64,000 nt of DNA. Origin: Pseudomonas lutea (GTDB lineage Bacteria; Pseudomonadota; Gammaproteobacteria; Pseudomonadales; Pseudomonadaceae). Under the pieces are notes generated by a model. It was not told the origin of the DNA, searched no databases, and was given only the letters and a program-made list of their open reading frames with translations. The stretch covers positions 186,001-250,000 of the forward strand of contig NZ_JRMB01000003.1 in the NCBI RefSeq assembly GCF_000759445.1, in the 5' to 3' direction. The translations under genes and the position numbers were made by a program. Positions 18,193 through 27,172 of this stretch are shown piece after piece (the first letter of the stretch is position 1; the number at the start of each line of letters is the position of its first letter).

Positions 18193-20487
18193 TTGAATTC
18201 AGACATCAGTACACGTCCGCACCGCCATCGCGACATAGGCGGTTTCCCTACATGGCGGACGACCCTTGCTTGCGAGTGGAAGCTTCTGCTCATTGGTGCC
18301 ATCGCGACATTCTTCCTCGCAAGTTTCTTCATGAGCGGCTTGCACGGGTTGGTCCCTGATCTGTCCAGACCGTATGGGTACGAAGCGGATGGAATGTTTC
18401 ATGCCTGGATGGCTCAGCGGGTTGCGGAAGGCTGGCTGTTTGATAATGCGCGCAGTGGCTATCCGTTCGGTTCGAGTTTCCTTGATTTCCCGGGCTCGGA
18501 TTCTGCTGATCACTTATTGATCAAAGTGCTCGCGCTTATCGCGGGTGGTTGGCCGGCCGGCGTAAAGTTGTTTTATCTGTTCAGCTTTTCTTCCTGCTTT
18601 ATCGGCACCTACATAACCGCACGGGCATTCGGCCTGAACGGCAAGTTTGCGGCTACCATGAGCGTGCTTTACACGTTTATCCCGTTCCATTTCTTTCGAT
18701 TGAATCACCTTTTTTATACATGGTACTTCGTCGCCCCGGTGTTTTTCTATCTGGCGCTCGATATCTACCACACGCGCGCTGCCCCGGCCAAAGCTCCCGC
18801 CAAGTCGACGTTACGCAAACTCTCTCTTACGGCATTGTGCATGGTGGTGCTGGCTTCCTTTGGCGTGTATTACGCACTGTTCGGCATGATCATCTTGGCA
18901 TCGGCTGGGGTATTGAGTGCCGTCAGATGGCAGAACGTTCAGGGTGCGAAAAAAGCAGTGGTGCTGAGCATTGCCATTGTGTTCGGTGTTTTTATCAACA
19001 TCGCACCTAATATGCTTGGAACGTATAGGAACGGGCCCAATCTGGAAGTCGCTCAGCGCTCGTTCGGCCAGTCCGAGGTTCTAGGTCTGAAGATGATGCA
19101 ACTCCTCATGCCGCGCCCTGACCATCGCGTTGGTCGCTTGGGGCAGGTGGGTTTGCAATATAACCAAGGGTCGCCGCTGATTAACGAAAACTCGTTCGCG
19201 CCTTTGGGTATCATCGGTGCAGCGGGCTTCATGCTGGCCTTGTTGTATTTGATATTTGCCCCCGCTCGCTTGGAGGCTGACGGTAGGCTGCGCCTGCTGG
19301 CTGCCGTTACCTTGGTGTTGTTTCTATTCGCGACGATTGGCGGGCTAGGCTCGCTGTTCGCGATGGTAGTTTCCCCGTCAATCAGGGGATGGAACAGGAT
19401 CAGCATTTTTATAGCGTGCGGCGCGTTGCTGTTCTTTTTCATCTCGCTGCAACTCATATTGGAGAAGAAATCTCCTCAGTTCGCTAAGTATTCAATGGCT
19501 ATCTCGGCAATGCTGCTGTTTGTCGGTCTATACGACCAGACTGCACCGGTCTGTAAGCATTGCAATGCAGCCGTTGAGGAGTCATTCGACAGCGATAAGC
19601 GCTTTGTTGCGGCGATCGAAAATACGCTTCCTGCGGGCAGTGCCGTGTACCAACTGCCCTATATTGGCTTTCCCGAAGAGCCAATTATGAATCGCCTTTC
19701 CAACTATCAGCTTCTGGCAGGCGTGCTGCAATCGAAGGCATTGCACTGGAGCTTTGGCGGTATGAAAGGCAGGCCAGGTGATCTGTTCTATCGCGGACTT
19801 GCGCAAGAACCGATGGCGCGTCAGCTTGAAGTCATTCGCAAGCTGGGCTTCGACGGCATTTATATTGATCGCCGAGGTTATGCAGATAACGGCCAGGCAC
19901 TGGTGCAGGAGCTTTCAGGCCTGCTACAGCGACAGCCACTGCTTCAAAGTGACAACAAAGAACTGGTGTTCTTCAGGCTCGATGGCAGCGAGCACCCCGA
20001 TTTAAGCGGTCTCTCTATAAAACAGATTCAGCGGCAGGCAGGCTTCTTGGTCGACGCTATGGGGGGGCGTTACAGCGGTAACTTGGCGACCGGGATTGAC
20101 TTTACCCGCATCGGGATGCCTGAGTTTATAAGCGCCGCTGAGGGCTTTTACGATGTAGAGCCGTGGGGGCGTTGGTCTTCTGCAAAAGCGGTGTTCGATT
20201 TTACCGATCCACTGCCTCAAAAATTTACTCTTGTGCTGAAAGTTATGCCCTATGGGCCAAACGCGACCGATCCGACTCGCGTCGAAATAGGCAGTCGTGT
20301 CTATAGTGTTCAGATTCCTCAAGGGACATCGGAAGTGCGGTTGGATGTGGACCTGGAGGGCTCAAGCGCTGACCGCATAACTTTCATCCCGCCTAAGCCG
20401 ATCTCGCCCAAGAAACTGACCGGGAGTACGGACGATCGGATCCTTGGCATCGGGTTTGTGTCAATGCGGATCCTGGGTAGCAAGTGA
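18193..20487 (+). CDS. Large membrane glycosyltransferase, GtrC-like (GT-C fold predicted)
   Basis: The 764-residue protein has about ten or more hydrophobic segments in residues 30-500, then a soluble C-terminal region of about 250 residues. Shortly after the first membrane segment comes YEADGMFHAW (E64, D66). This is an acidic pair in the position of the catalytic E/D of GT-C enzymes that use polyprenyl-phosphate sugars in the periplasm. No family name is certain, but its place after gtrA-gtrB fits the serotype-specific GtrC role. It would attach the lipid-linked sugar to the O-polysaccharide outside the inner membrane. The start codon is TTG, 18 bp after gtrB. It is the last gene before a strong terminator hairpin. 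Confidence 0.7.
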   Translation: MNSDISTRPHRHRDIGGFPTWRTTLACEWKLLLIGAIATFFLASFFMSGLHGLVPDLSRPYGYEADGMFHAWMAQRVAEGWLFDNARSGYPFGSSFLDFPGSDSADHLLIKVLALIAGGWPAGVKLFYLFSFSSCFIGTYITARAFGLNGKFAATMSVLYTFIPFHFFRLNHLFYTWYFVAPVFFYLALDIYHTRAAPAKAPAKSTLRKLSLTALCMVVLASFGVYYALFGMIILASAGVLSAVRWQNVQGAKKAVVLSIAIVFGVFINIAPNMLGTYRNGPNLEVAQRSFGQSEVLGLKMMQLLMPRPDHRVGRLGQVGLQYNQGSPLINENSFAPLGIIGAAGFMLALLYLIFAPARLEADGRLRLLAAVTLVLFLFATIGGLGSLFAMVVSPSIRGWNRISIFIACGALLFFFISLQLILEKKSPQFAKYSMAISAMLLFVGLYDQTAPVCKHCNAAVEESFDSDKRFVAAIENTLPAGSAVYQLPYIGFPEEPIMNRLSNYQLLAGVLQSKALHWSFGGMKGRPGDLFYRGLAQEPMARQLEVIRKLGFDGIYIDRRGYADNGQALVQELSGLLQRQPLLQSDNKELVFFRLDGSEHPDLSGLSIKQIQRQAGFLVDAMGGRYSGNLATGIDFTRIGMPEFISAAEGFYDVEPWGRWSSAKAVFDFTDPLPQKFTLVLKVMPYGPNATDPTRVEIGSRVYSVQIPQGTSEVRLDVDLEGSSADRITFIPPKPISPKKLTGSTDDRILGIGFVSMRILGSK

Positions 20488-20497
20488 TCTTGACCTT

Positions 20498-20531
20498 TAG
20501 CCCTTGGCTCTGCCTTCAGCGCCAAGGGCTA
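20498..20531 (+). terminator. Terminator hairpin after the CDP-sugar/Gtr operon
   Basis: A perfect 11-bp stem (TAGCCCTTGGC / GCCAAGGGCTA) with a 12-base loop begins 10 bp after the stop of the GtrC-like gene. No long T-run follows, but the position and stem fit the end of the nine-gene operon. Confidence 0.7.
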
Positions 20532-20589
20532 CTGCAGTTTGTCCATCTATAAGCCGGGTTGCGGCTTTTGCACAGGTCCAGAAACAGAA

Positions 20590-20622
20590 CCCCCCCCTGC
20601 CTGTAATTAAGCCAGGGGGAGG
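20590..20622 (-). terminator. Terminator hairpin after the triple glycosyltransferase
   Basis: A C-rich/G-rich inverted repeat (CCCCCTG ... CAGGGGG, loop about 13 bases) lies 13 bp beyond the minus-strand stop at 20635. Together with the hairpin at 20498-20531 it insulates two long convergent operons. Confidence 0.55.
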
Positions 20623-20634
20623 GTACTCCGGTGC

Positions 20635-23600
20635 TTACTCAGCGAGCGCCTGCGATGATAGATACAGCTGTCCCGCGCTCTGATCCCACGTCATCCAAGG
20701 CATTCCATCAGGTTTCGGCTGCGCTGCGCTGCGGTGCAGTTCAAGCCAAGCCGTGACGCTTTTCGCAAGTGACTGCGCATCCTCTCCCTTAAAGTAGAAG
20801 GCATGCTCACCCGCCACTTCACGGAACACAGGAATATCGCGGGCAATCAACGGCAACCCGTATTGCGCGGCCTCGATAAGCGGCAGGCCAAAACCCTCAC
20901 CAAGCGATGCAGCAATCAACGCATCGGACTGTGCATAAAGACTGCACAGGTATTCATCGTCGATGCCCTCAAACCAGAACAGCCGCTTGCCGATTTCCGG
21001 ATGGTTTCTCAGTCTCTCGACCAGTGCTTCCACCATCCAGCCTTGCTTCCCGACAATCAGCAAATTGGCGTCTTGCTGATTTGCCCAAAGCAGCTCGAAT
21101 GCATCCAGCACCTGCGCATGGCCCTTCCTTGGCTCTACAGTGCCTACCATCAAAAAAGACGGACGGGCTTGCAAGCTGGTGAGCACATTCTTAGGGATAG
21201 CTGACGTACCTTCGGCGCTGGTTGGCTTGGTGATGTCAGCCCCCAGATGGAACCACGAGATATTGAAAGGTCGCTTGGAAGGTTTGCGATTCTCTGCAAC
21301 CCACTCAGCCATCTCATCCGCAACGGCTTTGGAGATGCAAATCACACCGTCCGACTCTGCGACGGTCTCCAGCCATCCATCCAGGATGTCGGCCGCCCCG
21401 GCAGGGAAGCACTGCGCCAGCTTTTTGAGCAGCAGGTCGTACACGACGAATTGCACCGTGACGCCACGACGTCTCATATCCGCGAGAGCTTGCCGCTGTC
21501 TCGGGACAATGACGGGTTGCAGATCCAGACCGATGAAGTGGTCCCCGGAGTGGTAAACCACCGGCTCATCCTCAAGAAGATGAGTCGGGCAATTCAGGAA
21601 TCCCAAAGTGAACTGTCTTGCGTACCTGTAGCCATCCACGTCCTCGGTGGCATAAACAGGCTCAACCCGATAATTGCCCGGAGGCATCGAAAGCCACACC
21701 TCGAGGATGCTCCGCACGACGCGCTGGATACCGCTTTTGGCATCTCGATTCACCAGTTCGGAAATGTCCACGAGTAACTGCGGTTTGCAGATCGTGGGTT
21801 TCAGGCTTTGGTCGATGGACTCAGCAATGGCCATTGAGCTTTCGTAGCTGAAGCCTTGCTTTTCCAGACCTGCAATCGACGTCACGACCTCGGACACCGA
21901 GTGATAAGAGTCCTCGTGGAACTTCTCGATGGCCTGCCGGTAGAGGAAGGCACAGGCCCGAGGTGAGTGCCGGGTATGAATAAGTTGCTGACCCTGGGCG
22001 CCGATACGTTGACGCGCGGCAGAGTCTTGACGCAGGAGATTCAATGAGTCCGACAGCTCGGCATCGTCGAAATCGTCCGGCAGCTTGACCAGGCTCGAAG
22101 TCGGTATGTCCGACATGCTGCCGTTGGCGTTTACGATCGTTGCAATGCCGTAATTCAGGCAATCGAGGACGGCGGCGGAGGTTTCTCCGCGTGACAGCGT
22201 CCGCAACTGGACTGCCGCATCGGCAACCTCCAGATAGGCCTTGAACATGTCAGCGTCCGCCCAGCCGGTGATCTTGATACGGTCGCGGCATGGGCTGGCG
22301 TTGATCTTCTTGAGCAGGTTTTCGCCGAACTCACCTTCACTGTTCTGGCCCACGAAGACCAGATGACAGTGCTCATCTTGCGCCAGTTCGGATTCAAGCC
22401 AGGCATCCAGCAGACGATTGTTCAGCTTGGAAGGGCCGAGCAAGCCGAAGCTGCACACCACGAAGTCGCTATCAGAGAAACCCAGTTTCTCTTTCGTCGC
22501 TGCGTGGGTTCGCGCGTTGGGGAAGCGAGGGGTACGCAGCAATGGGATCTGGGCCCACTTCAGACCAGAGTTTTCCCCATACCACTGCTGTGCCAGCCGA
22601 ATCGAGTAATGCGAATGGACGATGATCCCCTCGGCTTGCTGAAGGACTCGCAAATTGCACGAGTACTTCCAAACCGCGTCGGCGGTGTCCGCGCCATTGA
22701 TACGCTGGCTGACCGCTTTGTATCCGTGTCCGAGGTATAGCGACCGAGTCCAGAAACCTGGCTGGCCCTGATGAAGCTCCATGTGCGCCACGATGCCCGA
22801 CAGAAAAAAATCGTGAAGGACGACGGTCCCCGGGATTTTTTCGATCAAACGGAACATATGGTCATGGAAGGTCGAGTTGCCGAAGTGATAAATAACGCGA
22901 TCAAACACGTGAGCGTTTTCTTCAAACCAGGCAACCGAGCGCAGCTTGTAGTTGATCCCGGCGTCGGCAGGCGTTACGGAATCCTGGGCCACGATCACAT
23001 CAATCTGGTAGTGGACGGCAAGTTCAGGAAGCAGTTCGGCGCTGTAATCGCTGATCCCGCTACGGGCAGGCGGGAGCGGGGACACATAGGCCAGGCGAGG
23101 TCGCTTCGGCGCACGGACCGGATTCGGAATCGAACGGCGGCCGGCGATCAGTTCCTTGACTGCCCGCACGGCTCGGATCGCTGTCTCGTCCCAACCGAAT
23201 TTACGAGACTGCTGGATGGCCAACTCTGCCAGTTTGGCCCTGAGGGCATCATCAACCAGTACTTGTTCCATCTTCGCGGTGATGGAGTCGATCTGATACG
23301 GGTCAAATAGCGCATCCGGGTTGCCAAGCACTTCTGGAAGACTCGACGTGTTCGAGGCGATGACGGGTTTGCCGCAGGACATGGCTTCCAGCGCAGGCAA
23401 GCCAAAACCTTCGTGCAGCGACGGGAAGATAAACAGCTTGCACGCGTTATATAGAGCGATAAGGTCGTCTTCGCTCACGTAACCGGTAAAGCAGACGTCC
23501 GCTTTCTTCAAGCCGCATGAGACAACAAGGTCCTGAAGACGGGAGCGTTCGTCCGGCTGAATGCTGCAGACGATCACCAACTGATGCCCGCGGCGGACCG

Positions 23601-24357
23601 GCTTGGACAGCTTGGCGAAAGCGCTGATCAGGCCTTCGATATTCTTTCGCGGATCAATACCGCCCGTGTACATGACGAACTGGCGGTCGATCCCCAGACG
23701 GTTCTTCAGGCTTGCATCCTGCTGTTCGTCGAACTTCGGCCGGTAATGGTCTGTGTCGATAGCGGTGGAAATATTGACGACTTCCTCGGGTGTGAACCCG
23801 AGGTGGTCAATGACTTCCGATCGCGATGAACTGGATATCGCCAGCACCAGATCGGCGCGGCGCAAGTGTTGAAGCTTGGTTTCGTACCAACTGCGAACCG
23901 GCGGTGAGGCCAGGTAAGCGTCTGGATTGATGTAGGGAATGAGGTCGTAAACGATCGAGGCCGTGGGAATCGAAGAGTTCAGCATCTTGATGCTGGTCAC
24001 CACATCGTCGACCAGGCCTTCAAACAGGCTGGTGACCAGGACAAGGTCCGGGTCCAGATTGGCAATGAACGCCTCACGCACCAATTCGGAAGCCTGCCGA
24101 TTCCAGGCATTCTCCGGGTTGAGCGCGCTGACCTTGCTGCTCGGAACCCATGTCTGGATATGGCTGGCCGGCAACAGACCGTAAAGCTCGTCACGGATGT
24201 GATCGACAGCGTCGCCGAACAGAGCATTCAGGACGACGAATACTTCGATGTCGCCGCGGTTTTTGATGAAGGCCTTGGTGAACGACAGTGCGTACCGCCC
24301 GATGCCCCGATTTCTGTTTTCCGCTTGGGCGCCCTGAAGGTCAATAACGACGCGCAT
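20635..24357 (-). CDS. Three-domain family-4 glycosyltransferase (O-polysaccharide polymerase-like)
   Basis: This 1240-residue cytoplasmic protein is built of three consecutive GT-B modules, at roughly 1-405, 420-815 and 850-1240. Modules 1 and 3 carry complete GT4 E-x7-E motifs (EGFGLPALEAMSCGKP near 315 and EGFGLPLIEAAQYGLP near 1151). Module 2 has a weaker version, RGETSAAVLDCLNYG near 724, where the second Glu is Asp. Multi-domain enzymes of this type polymerise the repeat unit in ABC-transporter O-antigen systems, as WbdA does for E. coli O9a mannan. Here they probably add D-rhamnose residues with different linkages, doing the work of separate WbpX/WbpY enzymes. The ATG at 24357 overlaps the upstream stop (TGATG); a TTG one codon earlier is less likely. 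Confidence 0.8.
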   Translation of the reverse strand: MRVVIDLQGAQAENRNRGIGRYALSFTKAFIKNRGDIEVFVVLNALFGDAVDHIRDELYGLLPASHIQTWVPSSKVSALNPENAWNRQASELVREAFIANLDPDLVLVTSLFEGLVDDVVTSIKMLNSSIPTASIVYDLIPYINPDAYLASPPVRSWYETKLQHLRRADLVLAISSSSRSEVIDHLGFTPEEVVNISTAIDTDHYRPKFDEQQDASLKNRLGIDRQFVMYTGGIDPRKNIEGLISAFAKLSKPVRRGHQLVIVCSIQPDERSRLQDLVVSCGLKKADVCFTGYVSEDDLIALYNACKLFIFPSLHEGFGLPALEAMSCGKPVIASNTSSLPEVLGNPDALFDPYQIDSITAKMEQVLVDDALRAKLAELAIQQSRKFGWDETAIRAVRAVKELIAGRRSIPNPVRAPKRPRLAYVSPLPPARSGISDYSAELLPELAVHYQIDVIVAQDSVTPADAGINYKLRSVAWFEENAHVFDRVIYHFGNSTFHDHMFRLIEKIPGTVVLHDFFLSGIVAHMELHQGQPGFWTRSLYLGHGYKAVSQRINGADTADAVWKYSCNLRVLQQAEGIIVHSHYSIRLAQQWYGENSGLKWAQIPLLRTPRFPNARTHAATKEKLGFSDSDFVVCSFGLLGPSKLNNRLLDAWLESELAQDEHCHLVFVGQNSEGEFGENLLKKINASPCRDRIKITGWADADMFKAYLEVADAAVQLRTLSRGETSAAVLDCLNYGIATIVNANGSMSDIPTSSLVKLPDDFDDAELSDSLNLLRQDSAARQRIGAQGQQLIHTRHSPRACAFLYRQAIEKFHEDSYHSVSEVVTSIAGLEKQGFSYESSMAIAESIDQSLKPTICKPQLLVDISELVNRDAKSGIQRVVRSILEVWLSMPPGNYRVEPVYATEDVDGYRYARQFTLGFLNCPTHLLEDEPVVYHSGDHFIGLDLQPVIVPRQRQALADMRRRGVTVQFVVYDLLLKKLAQCFPAGAADILDGWLETVAESDGVICISKAVADEMAEWVAENRKPSKRPFNISWFHLGADITKPTSAEGTSAIPKNVLTSLQARPSFLMVGTVEPRKGHAQVLDAFELLWANQQDANLLIVGKQGWMVEALVERLRNHPEIGKRLFWFEGIDDEYLCSLYAQSDALIAASLGEGFGLPLIEAAQYGLPLIARDIPVFREVAGEHAFYFKGEDAQSLAKSVTAWLELHRSAAQPKPDGMPWMTWDQSAGQLYLSSQALAE

Positions 24358-25958
24358 CAATTCGAATCCTTACGTTGTTCGTTGCTGTTGAGGCGGTTGT
24401 AGATAGCCTTCGCATTTTCCGTGAGGTGAGCCGGCGGAGGTGGGGTGTTTCCCGGATCGGGGTTATAGGCTGGCATGGGCTCCGGGTACTGAACGGTCTG
24501 TGGCGCGACCACGGCATCCGCTCTGAGACGCGCAGCAAGGGCTTGCAGTCGGGTTTGCACGCCAGGAATGCGGAACAGCACGCGCTTGATGTTCTTGCGC
24601 AGCCCTGGTCGGTTGAGAACGCCTTTCAAGACTTTCTTGATGGCCCGCTTGAGTGTGCGTGAAGGTGACGAAGTCACCGATCTGCCTAACATTGCGCCAC
24701 CGCGCAAGGGGCTCGTCACCCGCCATGAAGTGCTGTTTTTTATCTGGCCTACGTACTCGTTCAACACGTGATGCTCGGCATGCAACGCTCTGATTCTTTC
24801 ATCCCTTTGAGCGACATCTTCTTTCAACGTATTGATCTGGCTGAGGCGGTTTTCGGCCTCGGTGTACCACATGTGCGCGTTTCTGGAGGACTCATCGAGT
24901 AGTTTGACCAGCGATGCGTTTGCGAACTCGAGCGAGGTGTTGGCATTTTCCAGAGAAGTATTCGCCGATTTCAGCTTGTCCAGCTTGAAGTCGAGAACGG
25001 CAGCTTTAACGTCTTGAACCTGGTTCGTCATCGCCGAGTACTCTAGCTCGACGTGATCGATACGTTGATTCAACAGCGCGGCCGTACTGCTCATTATCTC
25101 GCGCTGTTCCTCCAGCTTCTCTGCCTGGTTGGCTTCGAGGCGTGATTGCAATTCACCGAACGTTACCGTTTGATTCGTTGCAAGACGCTGCTCCATTTCG
25201 CCGAGCTTTGCCGCCTGGGTTTCCTCAAAACGACGTGACAGGTCATCCAGACTCAGCCCGTAGGCCGCGTCGAACGCCGGGTCGAACGCCGACACATCCA
25301 GCCTTCCTGAGTCTTTTTGAGCAATGATTGCGTAATCCGGGCTGGTTCCGCCAATCACGTCCATCAACCCAACGTTAGGACTGTCCGCCAGTGCCGTGTT
25401 TTCTTGCAGGCGCAACAACTTCGAACGGGTAAAGCCGCTGAATGAAACGAGGAATTCCAGCAGCATGTGCGGAATAGGCTTTTCATGTGTGGGGTCGAGA
25501 TAGAAGTTCTGCGTCCCTACAATCAGGTTTTCTGCGTTAGGCGTTTCAAGGATCAGCAGCCCCCCGGGTTTGAGCACCCGGTTGGCTTCTGCGACCAGCA
25601 GTTTCAGGTCGTCAAACGGAATGTGCTCCACGATGTGAAAGCCGCTGACGACGCAGAGCGAGTCGCTTGGCATACTTCGCAGATAAACCAGCGCGTCGGC
25701 TTTTTCAGCAGGCAACTGGCGAGCCTGACAGGCCTCTAGCATCCCTTCGTCCAGATCAACGCCAGTGGCGTTGAATCCGTTTTCGACCAAAGTTTCCAGC
25801 CACTCGCCCCGCCCGCAGCCCACGTCGAGCGCGCGGCAATCGCCATACAGACCTTGCAGCGGAAGGATGAACGGAAGGTAAACCTGCAGTCGCTGCTTGA
25901 TGGTTTCGTGCGAGCCGCGGTGCTTGTCTTCGAAGGCGCGATAGAACTGCTCAGTCAC
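24357..25958 (-). CDS. SAM methyltransferase with long coiled coil (predicted O-chain terminator)
   Basis: This 533-residue protein has a class I methyltransferase domain (about 1-215; DVGCGRGEW at 45-53, then HIVEHIPFDDL). A coiled coil follows at about 250-425, with a heptad-like run around ENANTSLEFANASL. A basic segment with NSTSWRVTSPLR and then a proline-rich C-terminus complete it. The layout resembles WbdD of E. coli O8/O9a, which caps the polysaccharide end and sets chain length through its coiled coil; however, no kinase domain is present. Methylation of the terminal rhamnose is inferred. The GTG at 25958 overlaps the wzt stop as GTGA and has GGAG upstream; an earlier GTG at 25967 is weaker. 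The next gene overlaps by TGATG. Confidence 0.75.
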   Translation of the reverse strand: MTEQFYRAFEDKHRGSHETIKQRLQVYLPFILPLQGLYGDCRALDVGCGRGEWLETLVENGFNATGVDLDEGMLEACQARQLPAEKADALVYLRSMPSDSLCVVSGFHIVEHIPFDDLKLLVAEANRVLKPGGLLILETPNAENLIVGTQNFYLDPTHEKPIPHMLLEFLVSFSGFTRSKLLRLQENTALADSPNVGLMDVIGGTSPDYAIIAQKDSGRLDVSAFDPAFDAAYGLSLDDLSRRFEETQAAKLGEMEQRLATNQTVTFGELQSRLEANQAEKLEEQREIMSSTAALLNQRIDHVELEYSAMTNQVQDVKAAVLDFKLDKLKSANTSLENANTSLEFANASLVKLLDESSRNAHMWYTEAENRLSQINTLKEDVAQRDERIRALHAEHHVLNEYVGQIKNSTSWRVTSPLRGGAMLGRSVTSSPSRTLKRAIKKVLKGVLNRPGLRKNIKRVLFRIPGVQTRLQALAARLRADAVVAPQTVQYPEPMPAYNPDPGNTPPPPAHLTENAKAIYNRLNSNEQRKDSN

Positions 25959-27172
25959 TGAATGCACTCCACAGTGGGTTGTATCCAGGCTGAGCCAACA
26001 AAAGGAATTTTGTCCGCATTGATCACGTTAAACACCAGTGCTAAATCTCGCCATTCGTAGTTTGCGTTGAGGTGAGTGTCTGCCGTATGCAAGGCGACAG
26101 CGATGGAGTATGAGCCAACGCCAATATTGGCGTCGAACCTGAAGACATACTCCAACTGGTTACCCCCTTCGAGCGCACCCATCTTCTTGTCCAGATGATG
26201 GGTGTTGGTGCCATAGATAGGCTGACCAAGGCGATCTTTGATCATGTAGCCCACCACCAGTTCTGGAATGGAGCTGTTAATGCTGACCTTTACTTTCAAG
26301 CTCAGTGATTGCCCGACGGACACGAATTCCACCGGCGCATCAAGTTCGTTGTAGAGCGCAAGACTCTCGATCGTCGCCTCGCCAGAGCCCGAACGTGTTT
26401 GCACGCTTCCGTCGGCAAGTTTGTGCACTTGAACGGTGGCGTTTTCCTTCTCGGAAATAATGGCGTTGTAAAAATCCATCACCTCTTCCGGCGCGCCGTC
26501 CTTGATCACCGTGCCGCCCTCAATCAGCAGCACGCGGTCGCACAGCGCCTGGATCGAGCTTCGGTCGTGGGAAACGATCAGCAACGTGGTGCCTTGATCC
26601 TGGAACTCACGGATCCTGTCGAAACTCTTGTGCTGGAAATAGCTGTCCCCAACCGAAAGCGCCTCATCCACGATCAGAATTTCAGGGCGCTTGGCAGTGG
26701 CGACCGCGAAGGCGACCCTCATCTGCATGCCGCTGGAATACGTCCGGACCGCTTGGTCAAAGTATTCGCCCACCTCGGCAAACGCCTCGATTTCAGCCAT
26801 GACCTCATCGATCTGCTGAGTGGTGAAACCCATCAAACCCGCAGCGTGATAGACATTCTGACGACCCGTGAGCTCCGGGTTGAAACCCATGCCGAGCTCC
26901 AGAATCGCCGCGATTCGGCCGTGCACCTCGACAGAACCCGTTGTCGGTTGCAGCGTGCCGGTCAGCATTTTCAGCAACGTCGACTTGCCCGCACCGTTCT
27001 GGCCAACGATGCCGATGGCTTCGCCTGCATTAATCTCGAAATTGATGTGCTGAAGCACCCAATGCTCTTCGCGGGGAGCACTTTTGATGCCCAGCCAGCA
27101 GCCAATACGCTGCCACTCGCTGCGGTAGGTCCGGTAGGCTTTGCCAAGGTCTTTCGCGCGCAACAGGCTCAT
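25955..27172 (-). CDS. wzt: O-polysaccharide ABC transporter ATPase with C-terminal sugar-binding domain
   Basis: The 405-residue ATPase powers export of completed, lipid-linked O-polysaccharide across the inner membrane. Walker A GQNGAGKST is at 57-65, the ABC signature TYSSGMQMR near 145-152, and Walker B EILIVDEA at 164-171. The C-terminal 130 residues after about 270 form an extra domain rich in beta-type sequence, as in the Wzt proteins of E. coli O8/O9a and the Pseudomonas A-band system, where it binds the modified chain end. The adjacent methyltransferase gene supports terminal-residue recognition. It overlaps wzm by ATGA. Confidence 0.92.
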   Translation of the reverse strand: MSLLRAKDLGKAYRTYRSEWQRIGCWLGIKSAPREEHWVLQHINFEINAGEAIGIVGQNGAGKSTLLKMLTGTLQPTTGSVEVHGRIAAILELGMGFNPELTGRQNVYHAAGLMGFTTQQIDEVMAEIEAFAEVGEYFDQAVRTYSSGMQMRVAFAVATAKRPEILIVDEALSVGDSYFQHKSFDRIREFQDQGTTLLIVSHDRSSIQALCDRVLLIEGGTVIKDGAPEEVMDFYNAIISEKENATVQVHKLADGSVQTRSGSGEATIESLALYNELDAPVEFVSVGQSLSLKVKVSINSSIPELVVGYMIKDRLGQPIYGTNTHHLDKKMGALEGGNQLEYVFRFDANIGVGSYSIAVALHTADTHLNANYEWRDLALVFNVINADKIPFVGSAWIQPTVECIQ

